Source of the DNA: an uncultured Alphaproteobacteria bacterium
GTDB lineage: Bacteria; Pseudomonadota; Alphaproteobacteria; HIMB59; GCA-002718135
Assembly: GCA_902586695.1 (NCBI GenBank)
Contig: CACIIL010000010.1
Span: 1 to 39,446, forward strand
DNA: 39,446 bases
Direction of reading: 5' to 3'
Part shown: positions 1 to 8,033 of the stretch, in pieces
Layout: each line of letters starts with the position of its first letter
Numbering within the stretch: position 1 is the first letter of the stretch
Program-made: the position numbers and the translations under genes
Notes under the pieces: model-generated
What the model saw: the letters and a program-made list of their open reading frames with translations, nothing else
What the model was told of the DNA's origin: nothing
Database searches by the model: none

Positions 1-1333
1 ATTTAATAACATTTTTTGTATCTGCAAATTCAGAAGAAAAATAGTTACTTTTTCTAAATATTGGCCTAGCTGGAGTAATATCAAATATTGTTACAAATTT
101 TTCTTTAGGAATTTTAAATTCGATATATCCTGTATTTAAGAAAATTGGTTTATAAGAAATTACATCAAATTTATTTTTTATATTTTTTTTTAAATAAGAT
201 TCATGATTTTTTCCCCATACTGAAAAATAATCCCAATTAATAAGTGAAAATCCTTCTGGGCATATTTTAACTTTTGTTAAAGGTAAAAAATTTAATGAAT
301 AAAAATAAAATATTGATTTTGAGCCTTTATTTTTGGCTTCATATGTCCACATTGGCTTATATACAAGTCCATCTGTATTATTAAATGAATAAATTTGATG
401 TAGTTTTTTTTCATCACTAATTTCTACAATCTTTCTATCAACTGCTTCACCTAGTAATAAAGCATGCCACCATCTACCTTTAAACAAATCAAATAAAGAT
501 AATAAAATTGATTTTAAAGCCCAAAGAAAAAAATCAATTTTTTGATTATTTCTAAATCTATAATCAAATTTTTGACCATATGAGTATTCAACATTTTCAA
601 TTTTAAAATTTGGAACATTTTTTAAAGAATGAATAATTGAAGAAAATGACAATTTATTTTTTTTAAAATATAAATAAATAAAAGAAAAATAATTTTCATC
701 AATATTATAATTTTTATTTAGATTGAGTGCTTCTTTAGGAAGGTTTGAAAAAAAAATACCTCTTTTAAATTTTGAATCATAATTTATAATAAACTTTAAT
801 AAAACTAATAAAATTTTTCTAATTCCATTAAGATAATATAAAATAATAAAAAAATACCATAAAAAAAAAGATAATAATTTATTAACTAAAATTTTATTTT
901 TTTCAAAGATAGTAATAAATTTAATATCGATAGGATAAATTATTTTTTTTTTACTTTTTGAAGATTTTAAAATTTCCCTTGGGATAGAAATCTCTCTCCT
1001 CATAGGATGAAAAAAATAAGATATGATAAATTGCTTAATTAATAATTCTTTATCTTTAACGTATTCTCCAAAAATAACTTTTGAAAATTTGTTCTTGTCA
1101 ATATTTAATGATGTATTTTCTATATCATTAATAACTTTAAAGTAAAAATCATCACCATTATTTTTTAATGTAATATCAAAGCCTTTTTGAATAAAAAAAA
1201 GTTTTTTTGAAAAAATTTTTTTTATTTTTTTTTCTACAATAATAGGTAAAAATTTATATAAGTAATTAAAACCATACCAATAAACTTTTCTTTTTAATTT
1301 AATTTTTTCTGAATCAATTTTTGAAAATTGCAT
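1..1333 (-). CDS. Partial CDS (C-terminus beyond window start); hypothetical, possibly surface-polysaccharide-associated protein
   Basis: Reverse-strand reading from ATG at 1333 (MQFSKIDSEKIKLKRKVYWYGFNYLYKFLP...FKGRWWHALLLGEAVDRKIVEI...TPARPIFRKSNYFSSEFADTKNVIK) stays open to the window edge where I checked it. It is adjacent and co-directional with a DUF4910-type gene. Missing from the ORF track because it has no stop in the window. Confidence 0.75.
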   Translation of the reverse strand, partial: MQFSKIDSEKIKLKRKVYWYGFNYLYKFLPIIVEKKIKKIFSKKLFFIQKGFDITLKNNGDDFYFKVINDIENTSLNIDKNKFSKVIFGEYVKDKELLIKQFIISYFFHPMRREISIPREILKSSKSKKKIIYPIDIKFITIFEKNKILVNKLLSFFLWYFFIILYYLNGIRKILLVLLKFIINYDSKFKRGIFFSNLPKEALNLNKNYNIDENYFSFIYLYFKKNKLSFSSIIHSLKNVPNFKIENVEYSYGQKFDYRFRNNQKIDFFLWALKSILLSLFDLFKGRWWHALLLGEAVDRKIVEISDEKKLHQIYSFNNTDGLVYKPMWTYEAKNKGSKSIFYFYSLNFLPLTKVKICPEGFSLINWDYFSVWGKNHESYLKKNIKNKFDVISYKPIFLNTGYIEFKIPKEKFVTIFDITPARPIFRKSNYFSSEFADTKNVIK

Positions 1334-1351
1334 TGTTGTTTTATATAAAAT

Positions 1352-2653
1352 TTATGAAACCATCTTTATTATTTTATTATATTTCAAAATTTTAATAATT
1401 TTGGTAATTTCATAAAAATTTAAAGATAATATTTTAGATAAATCAATTAAATCTGTTTTACCGTCTAAATAAGCACAAACATTTGAAATATTAAGAGAAT
1501 ATTTCTTAAAACCTGTTCCTAATGTATCTGTTCTTAAATTATATTTTGTATAAAAGGGTTCGCCTATAATTAAATTTTTATATATCCTATTATTTTCAAG
1601 TATATCAAAAACTAATGTATAAATATCATATGCACCTTGAAAGCCTTCTGAAGAAATGAAATCCAAATTATCTAATGACGTATGATACTCCTTATAATAA
1701 CCATGTCTTGTTCTCATTATAGATCCAATACTTAAATCAATACCAGGACTATTAAATTGTCTTTCATCAGATCCTCTTTGTAAAAAACTATATTTTTTAA
1801 ATTTTAATTTCTTTAAATTAAATGCAGTATTAGCAATTTTATTTGAAAGTGAGTCCTTATCTTTTGTTTCTAGATAAGAATAATCATTATTATCACCTAC
1901 ACAACTAACAATATATCCTGCAACTACATTTTTTTTTAGAATTTTATAGTTTTTATTAATGTAAGTTATAGCTCCAATTGTTTCAGGAACAAATATTATC
2001 CTATATGAATAATGTAAATTATTTCTAGATAATAAATATTTTGCTAAACGAGTTAATAAAACTGGTCCCGAAACTTCATTATTGCCCATTGAAGGGTGAC
2101 ATATATAGGTAGAAAGTAAAATTTCTTTAGATGATTTACCTTTAATTAAAATTTCTCCATAGTGCATATTTCCTTTTTTTAATGATGAGTCAATTACAAC
2201 TCTATATTTTTGATCTTTAAATTTTTTTAATTTATTGTGTTGAAGACAAAATCCCCAATCTTTTGTATAATAAGAATATCTATAAGGAATAGCATTTGGC
2301 ATTTTTTTAATAGTATGTAATTTTTTCTTAAGATCTTTAAATTGAATAACTTTATTAATTGGTATTGAATAACCAACAAGATGCAAATTATTGTCATTAA
2401 AATTAATTAATTTGTTGCCTTTTAAATCTTCAATATAAGCTTTTTTTACATTCCATTCTAATGGAATAGTCCAATCATAAACTTTTGTTCCTGATTTAAT
2501 TTTTTTGATTTTAAAATTTGGTAATTTTTTTTTTATAAAGTTAAGAGTTTCAACTGTACCTGAGCCAGTTAAACTTCTATTAAATTTAAATATTTGTTTA
2601 GCCCATTTATAGATTTGAAAACCTTCCTTAGAATTTGATATCACTTTAGACAT
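1352..2653 (-). CDS. DUF4910/DUF2172 aminopeptidase-like domain protein, often found in polysaccharide loci
   Basis: 433 aa ORF. RSLTGSGTVETLNFIKKKLPNFKIKKIKSGTKVYDWTIPLEWNVKKAYI and STYICHPSMGNNEVSGPVLLTRLAKYL are typical of this M28-like family; winged-helix-like C-terminus. Confidence 0.85.
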   Translation of the reverse strand: MSKVISNSKEGFQIYKWAKQIFKFNRSLTGSGTVETLNFIKKKLPNFKIKKIKSGTKVYDWTIPLEWNVKKAYIEDLKGNKLINFNDNNLHLVGYSIPINKVIQFKDLKKKLHTIKKMPNAIPYRYSYYTKDWGFCLQHNKLKKFKDQKYRVVIDSSLKKGNMHYGEILIKGKSSKEILLSTYICHPSMGNNEVSGPVLLTRLAKYLLSRNNLHYSYRIIFVPETIGAITYINKNYKILKKNVVAGYIVSCVGDNNDYSYLETKDKDSLSNKIANTAFNLKKLKFKKYSFLQRGSDERQFNSPGIDLSIGSIMRTRHGYYKEYHTSLDNLDFISSEGFQGAYDIYTLVFDILENNRIYKNLIIGEPFYTKYNLRTDTLGTGFKKYSLNISNVCAYLDGKTDLIDLSKILSLNFYEITKIIKILKYNKIIKMVS

Positions 2654-2725
2654 AATAAAAATTAAAATATAAGAATTTAAATTAATATATTTATTTAAAT
2701 AAATTTAATATAAAAAATAAGTTAA

Positions 2726-2753
2726 TTATCATATTATTCATTAATAATGATAA
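2726..2753 (-). terminator. Candidate intrinsic terminator after the 2763..3155 gene
   Basis: TTATCAT...ATGATAA inverted repeat just past the minus-strand stop, followed on the minus strand by a T-rich run (TTAACTTATTTTTTATATT). AT-only stem, so weak. Confidence 0.3.
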
Positions 2754-2762
2754 AATTATCAA

Positions 2763-3155
2763 TTATTTTCTAAAATAACTTCTAAATTCGGGTTTTCCAG
2801 CTTGATATAATACAATTGATGAAACTAAAAAAAATAATGGAACAAGATATTCAGATATATTTACATTATTTTTGTAATAAGATACGCTTCCTACTGTCGA
2901 CAAAAAAAACAAAAAAATACCCATGAATTGGATTGGATATAATTTGGTTGATTGATAAAATATGTAACGGATACCAAAATAAGCAAAGGTTGATGCAGTT
3001 CCTAATCGTACTGCTTGTAAACGATGCTCAGGAACATATAAATCATCAGAAAATGTAAAGGGGAAGACTAGCGATCTATCTAAAATGTAACCAAAAACAA
3101 TTGCTAAAGCAAATAAACTTAAAATAATAACAATTAGCTTTGCTACTAACCTCAT
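2763..3155 (-). CDS. Hypothetical membrane protein (about 4 TM)
   Basis: 130 aa ORF with several hydrophobic segments; no family recognised. Confidence 0.6.
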   Translation of the reverse strand: MRLVAKLIVIILSLFALAIVFGYILDRSLVFPFTFSDDLYVPEHRLQAVRLGTASTFAYFGIRYIFYQSTKLYPIQFMGIFLFFLSTVGSVSYYKNNVNISEYLVPLFFLVSSIVLYQAGKPEFRSYFRK

Positions 3156-3266
3156 ACCAATATTTCATCATACAGATTATTTATGTTTATTAAATAATTA
3201 TATAATTTTTACCTAAATTTAGACAAAAATTATGACTTTAAAAGTATTGATTTTTGAGAAATATAA

Positions 3267-3731
3267 TTAGTGGCAAGAAATATTATATTTTTTTAATCGA
3301 TAATAATTGTAAGGCCAGGGAGTAAGAAAACCAGCTATTAACATTAGAGGAATGATCCATAAAGTTAGTTTTGCTTCTCCTATTAAAATCCAATCTACGG
3401 CATTCATTGCAATTTCCATAGATATCATTGAAATTAAACTCATTCCAATAGCTGTTTTAAAAGCTTTACTCAAAATCATTTGTCTTGATAAAACAAAAGT
3501 TTCAAGGATTATACTAGAAATTATACCATTAATAATTGCTAAGATCATTATGGATAAAGTTGCCCAAGGTATTTGAGTAAATTGAAAAAATAAAATTGTT
3601 CCAAAATCTCCTATAGAACATCCCAAAAGACACCAAGAAGTATTTTTTGCACTACGTCTCCATGTATGTATACAATTCCAATGAAATTTTACCTTAGACT
3701 TTTCAATATTATTTATCGATGTGTTAATCAT
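3267..3731 (-). CDS. DUF4396 domain-containing membrane protein
   Basis: 154 aa; WRRSAKNTSWCLLGCSIGDFGTILFFQ and late ...AMNAVDWILIGEAKLTLWIIPLMLIAGFLTPWPYNYYRLKKY match the DUF4396 pattern. Confidence 0.8.
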   Translation of the reverse strand: MINTSINNIEKSKVKFHWNCIHTWRRSAKNTSWCLLGCSIGDFGTILFFQFTQIPWATLSIMILAIINGIISSIILETFVLSRQMILSKAFKTAIGMSLISMISMEIAMNAVDWILIGEAKLTLWIIPLMLIAGFLTPWPYNYYRLKKYNISCH

Positions 3732-3754
3732 TATTAATATATAATATTAAATAT

Positions 3755-4906
3755 CTAAACTACTAGAGTTTTAGATGTAATTTTTTTTTTTGGATCAACA
3801 AAGGGTTTCATAACAACTTTGGCTCTTTTAGTTTCTTCAAATATTTGTATTTCAAAACAATTATCAATATAAGCATTTTCTATTGATACCATAGCTAAAG
3901 CAATATTTTTTTTTAATCTTGGTGAATATACTGCTGAAGTTACTTTTCCAATATTTTTATTATTCTTAAAAACAGGCCAAAAAGAAGTATTAGGACCTTT
4001 CAAAGGTTTGCAATCTATAATTATACCAACTTGCTTTCTTTCAATTCCGCTTTCTTTAATTTTAATTAGAGCTTCCTTACCTATAAATTTGTTTTCATTT
4101 TCAAGATTAACTAACCTATCCAATCCTAATTCAAAAGGATTTGTATTTATATCAGCATCTGCATGATATGATAACATTCCCCCCTCTATTCGACGAATTG
4201 ATGATGTATGTCCAGGTTTTAAATTAAATTCTTGGCCAGCATCCATAATTGTTTCCCAAAGCTTATTACCTTTAGATCCATCACGAAGATAAATTTCATA
4301 ACCTAACTCGCTCGACCATCCAGTCCTTGAAATAATCAATGGGATACCTTGTAATTCACTTTTAATTAACCAATAATATTTTATATCTTTAATCTTTTCT
4401 CCAAATAACTTCTTCATAATATCTATAGATTTCGGTCCTTGTAATTGCAAAGGAGACACATCAGGCTCACTTATGTGAACATTGAAATCAGAATTTATAG
4501 CAACTCCTTGAGCCCATAAAAGAATATCACTATCACCTAAAGATAACCAATAATGATTCTCAGCTAATCTTAAAAGAACTGGATCATTTAACAATCCACC
4601 TTCATTATTTGTAATAAGAACATATTTGCATTGACCAATAGATAAATTAGATAAATCTCTTGAAGTAAGTAATTGAACAAATTTTGATGCATCTGGACCA
4701 GTAATTTCAACCTGTCTTTCAACTGATACGTCACACAAAATGGCATCATTAATTAAGTTCCAAAAATTTTGCTCAGGATTACCAAAATCTCTTGGTATAT
4801 ACATATGATTGTATACTGAAAAACCAGTAGCCCCCCACCTAACAGTGGAGTCAAAAAAAGGAGATTTTCTTATTTGTGTACCAAATCCAAAATCTTTATT
4901 TGTCAT
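3755..4906 (-). CDS. GcvT/DmdA-like aminomethyltransferase family protein (folate-dependent), not assigned as true DmdA
   Basis: 383 aa; YNHMYIPRDF, CDVSVERQVEITGPDASKFVQLLTSRDLS, QGPKSIDIMKKLFG, SRTGWSSELGYEIYL. Closer to the DmdA branch than to canonical GcvT. Confidence 0.8.
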   Translation of the reverse strand: MTNKDFGFGTQIRKSPFFDSTVRWGATGFSVYNHMYIPRDFGNPEQNFWNLINDAILCDVSVERQVEITGPDASKFVQLLTSRDLSNLSIGQCKYVLITNNEGGLLNDPVLLRLAENHYWLSLGDSDILLWAQGVAINSDFNVHISEPDVSPLQLQGPKSIDIMKKLFGEKIKDIKYYWLIKSELQGIPLIISRTGWSSELGYEIYLRDGSKGNKLWETIMDAGQEFNLKPGHTSSIRRIEGGMLSYHADADINTNPFELGLDRLVNLENENKFIGKEALIKIKESGIERKQVGIIIDCKPLKGPNTSFWPVFKNNKNIGKVTSAVYSPRLKKNIALAMVSIENAYIDNCFEIQIFEETKRAKVVMKPFVDPKKKITSKTLVV

Positions 4907-4924
4907 TTAAATCCTTTATAAAAA

Positions 4925-5401
4925 CTAGACTTTATATTCAAAATTTTGAGTGGTTGGATTAATTTTTATTAATTTAGCTCCATTACGAATATGATAATGA
5001 GTTGCAATTGGTGTCAGCGGAGATAGTGTCATAATACTATCAATATTATTATGTTTTTTCATGTATTTTAATAATTCCTTCATTATTTTTTTACCTGCGC
5101 CTTTTTTTAAAGACCATAATGTATATGCAATTGCAATTTGACTATTTTTAGCTTCTACACTCATCAAATCCAATTCTTTCACAGTGGCTGGTAATTCATT
5201 AGTAAATGCTAAGCATACCACTCCTTCAATTTCATTATTATATTTTAATCCAAAAATTTTTCTACCTCTGGATGTTCTGAAGTCATTATCTAGTTCAGGT
5301 CTAACTGGGTCATCATTAGGATTAATCTCAGTCAATTGAACTAATTCTGTTTTTTTTATCCATTTAAAAAAATCAAAATTGTAAGTATATTTTTTTATCA
5401 C
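4925..5401 (-). CDS. GNAT-fold protein resembling the C-terminal half of malonyl-CoA decarboxylase
   Basis: 158 aa; VVCLAFTNELPATVKELD... and IMTLSPLTPIATHYHIRNGAKL resemble the malonyl-CoA decarboxylase C-terminal pattern (VEVALT..IP..., FVTLSPIPGF). Confidence 0.5.
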   Translation of the reverse strand: MIKKYTYNFDFFKWIKKTELVQLTEINPNDDPVRPELDNDFRTSRGRKIFGLKYNNEIEGVVCLAFTNELPATVKELDLMSVEAKNSQIAIAYTLWSLKKGAGKKIMKELLKYMKKHNNIDSIMTLSPLTPIATHYHIRNGAKLIKINPTTQNFEYKV

Positions 5402-5472
5402 AAAGACCCTTTATACTTTTAGAATTGTTAGAAAAGTGTATTTTTTAATAATATATAAATAGTGAGTAAAAC

Positions 5473-5670
5473 ATGAAAATAATAAAAGAATTAGAAAATT
5501 TAAAATTGGTTATTGTTGAAATGGAAGTGAATTTAGGAAAAGAAAAAAGGAAAGGTCTTACATTATGTGCAAAAAATAATGATTGTTATTATCCTTTGAA
5601 TACTGCTCATGATGGTAGACCTATTGTATTAAATAAAGAAAATTTAATAAAATCAGAAAATAATTATTAA
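5473..5670 (+). CDS. Small hypothetical protein
   Basis: 65 aa ORF filling the gap between two minus-strand genes, not antisense to another CDS; no family recognised. Confidence 0.45.
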   Translation: MKIIKELENLKLVIVEMEVNLGKEKRKGLTLCAKNNDCYYPLNTAHDGRPIVLNKENLIKSENNY

Positions 5671-5683
5671 AATTTAAAAGCTT

Positions 5684-6922
5684 TTAATTTACCCATTCTC
5701 CATTTCGAAATACAGGTATAACATTTTCATTTTGATCAATACCATCTACATCAATTTGATCAGATCCAATCATCCAGTCGATATGAATCATACTTGAATT
5801 ACCGCCTCTATTTGAAATTTCTTCTTTGGTTAAATCCATTTCTCCTTTGAAACATTTTGTATAACATTGACCAAGAGCAATATGTGAAGCAGCATTTTCA
5901 TCAAATAACGTATTATAAAAAATTATTCCACTTTGAGAAATTGGTGAACTATTTGGAACAAGAGCAACCTCCCCTATTCTGCTAGCCCCCTCATCAGATT
6001 TAAGAACTTTTTGTAAAACTTCTTCCCCTTTAGAAGCATGGGCTTCAATAATTTTACCTTCTTTAAATGTAACATTAATATTATCAATTAAAGTACCTTG
6101 GTAGGATAACGGTTTAGTAGATGATACTTTACCTTCAACTTTATAGGCATGTGGAGTAGTAAAAACTTCTTCAGAAGGGATGTTAGGATTACAAATTATA
6201 TTATTTTGAGCTTTTGAGGCTCCTCCCATCCATTCATGCTCATCAGCTAACCCAACTCTTAAATTTGTATTGGGCCCATTATATTGCAGTGCTTTAAAAT
6301 TTTTTTCATTTAACCAACTAGTTTTTTTTCTTAATTTTTCATTGTGAACGTCCCAAGCTTGTATTGGATCATCTACTGATACTCTAGAAGCATCAAAAAT
6401 AGCTTCAGATAATTTAAAAACTGCTTCATCTACTGATACTTCAGGAAAAACTCTTTGAGCCCAAGCTTTACCTGGCCAAGAAATAATATTCCAATTAATT
6501 TTAAATTCTGTAATTCTCTCTCTTGCAGGTTTATATGCTTTTGCCATAGATTTATTTGCTCTTGATACTTTTTCAGGTTCCATTTTAGATAATAACATTG
6601 GATCATCACCTGCGATTGCCATTCTTGCAGTATTATTATCAAAAGCTTCACCCATTCCATTATAAAGCCAATCAGTAGCATTATCGAAAGATTCATCAGG
6701 GGCAAATTTAAATCTAGATAAAGTAATATCAGAATCTGTAAACAATGGTGTTACAATGTGAGCCCCTTCTTTATATGCATACTCAGCAATTTTTCTAACC
6801 AATGTTAAGGACTCAATAGGCGCTGTAATTAAAAGACTTTGTCCCTTTTGCAATCCAACTCCTCTTTTAACTGCTAAATTTGCTAGTTTAGCAATTTTTT
6901 CTTCGTTTATTTGTGTTTTCAT
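5684..6922 (-). CDS. M29-family (thermophilic metalloprotease type) aminopeptidase
   Basis: ORF track 5684..6946; internal ATG at 6922 (MKTQINEEKIAKLANLAVKRGVGLQKGQSLLITAPIES) is a more typical start. Conserved RVGLADEHEWMGGASKAQNNIICNPNIPSEEVFTTP...GQCYTKCFKG...NRGGNSSMIHIDWMIGS. Confidence 0.92.
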   Translation of the reverse strand: MKTQINEEKIAKLANLAVKRGVGLQKGQSLLITAPIESLTLVRKIAEYAYKEGAHIVTPLFTDSDITLSRFKFAPDESFDNATDWLYNGMGEAFDNNTARMAIAGDDPMLLSKMEPEKVSRANKSMAKAYKPARERITEFKINWNIISWPGKAWAQRVFPEVSVDEAVFKLSEAIFDASRVSVDDPIQAWDVHNEKLRKKTSWLNEKNFKALQYNGPNTNLRVGLADEHEWMGGASKAQNNIICNPNIPSEEVFTTPHAYKVEGKVSSTKPLSYQGTLIDNINVTFKEGKIIEAHASKGEEVLQKVLKSDEGASRIGEVALVPNSSPISQSGIIFYNTLFDENAASHIALGQCYTKCFKGEMDLTKEEISNRGGNSSMIHIDWMIGSDQIDVDGIDQNENVIPVFRNGEWVN

Positions 6923-6975
6923 TATATTTGTAATCCATCTTAACAATTTTAAATAAAATAATCAAAGAATTAAAA

Positions 6976-7374
6976 TTAATTTAATTTTTTAAAATTTTTA
7001 ATAATAAAAATGGTGCTTATTAATATTCCAATAAAAAATATGATTGTATTAAATTTTATTGTTTCAATACTTGTTTCTCCAGGACTATTAGTAAAAATAT
7101 ATCTTAAAAAATTTATAAATATTAATAATTGAAATAAAAAGATAGTAACAAATAAAGGAAGTTGTCTACTAATTGATTTTTTAAGAATAAGAAAAAGTGA
7201 AACTGCTAATGATAATAAAATAATACCAATAATTTCACTTAAACCAGCGATTGCATGATTAAATGACCCTAAATTATTTAATGCAAATTCATCTGTAAAA
7301 ATCAAAAGTTGAAATGCATAATAAAGTAAAAAAAAGATGTTCAATATAATTAATAAATTGTTTGTCTTATTCAT
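6976..7374 (-). CDS. Hypothetical membrane protein (about 4 TM)
   Basis: 132 aa, strongly hydrophobic helices; no family recognised. Confidence 0.6.
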   Translation of the reverse strand: MNKTNNLLIILNIFFLLYYAFQLLIFTDEFALNNLGSFNHAIAGLSEIIGIILLSLAVSLFLILKKSISRQLPLFVTIFLFQLLIFINFLRYIFTNSPGETSIETIKFNTIIFFIGILISTIFIIKNFKKLN

Positions 7375-7421
7375 TTCAGTATAATGAATTTTATTAAAAA
7401 GTTATTATATATCTAATCATT

Positions 7422-8033
7422 ATGATTAAAATATCAAAATATTCTTTAATCATTGCTTTATTTGCAATAATTTATAGTAGTGTATCTATGGCACTTGAAG
7501 AACCAAAATATCTAATACTCAAATCAAATAAAAACTATGAAATTAGACAATATAATGACCGTTTAGCAGTTGAAGTAGAATATTCCAATGAAGATTCGGG
7601 ATTTAGATATTTATTTAATTATATTTCTGGTGAAAATACAAAATCAGAAAAAGTTAGTATGACTGTACCTGTGACTCAATCTGTTAAGATTAATATGACA
7701 GCACCTGTTACTCAATCTACAAAAAACGGGAAAATGGTGATGCAGTTTTTTTTACCATCAAAATTTACATTAGATACTGCGCCAAAACCAACGAATAATA
7801 GAGTAAACCTAGTAGTTTTAGATGGTAAAATTTATGCAGTAATTAAATATTCTGGAAGAGTAACAAAAAAAAATTTTCAAAAACATTATGAAAAATTAAA
7901 AGAATATTTAATAAAGGATAAAATCAATTTTATAGAACCGGCAATTAGAGCAACATTTAATGGGCCATTTACATTGCCTATTTTTCGCAGAAATGAAGTA
8001 ATGATGGAAATAAAATATAATGAGAGAAGATAG
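7422..8033 (+). CDS. SOUL family heme-binding protein with signal peptide
   Basis: 203 aa; N-terminal signal-like stretch, YEIRQYNDRLAVEVEYS, two MT(V/A)PVTQS motifs, typical of SOUL proteins. Confidence 0.9.
   Translation: MIKISKYSLIIALFAIIYSSVSMALEEPKYLILKSNKNYEIRQYNDRLAVEVEYSNEDSGFRYLFNYISGENTKSEKVSMTVPVTQSVKINMTAPVTQSTKNGKMVMQFFLPSKFTLDTAPKPTNNRVNLVVLDGKIYAVIKYSGRVTKKNFQKHYEKLKEYLIKDKINFIEPAIRATFNGPFTLPIFRRNEVMMEIKYNERR

Noticed and set aside
3352-3576. 74-aa plus-strand ORF
   Set aside because: Antisense to the DUF4396 gene; composition typical of a spurious reverse frame in AT-rich DNA.
6430-6705. 91-aa minus-strand ORF
   Set aside because: Alternate frame within the M29 aminopeptidase gene.
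7661-7720. Tandem MT(V/A)PVTQS repeat in the SOUL protein
   Set aside because: Repeated MTxPV motifs are a normal feature of SOUL family proteins.
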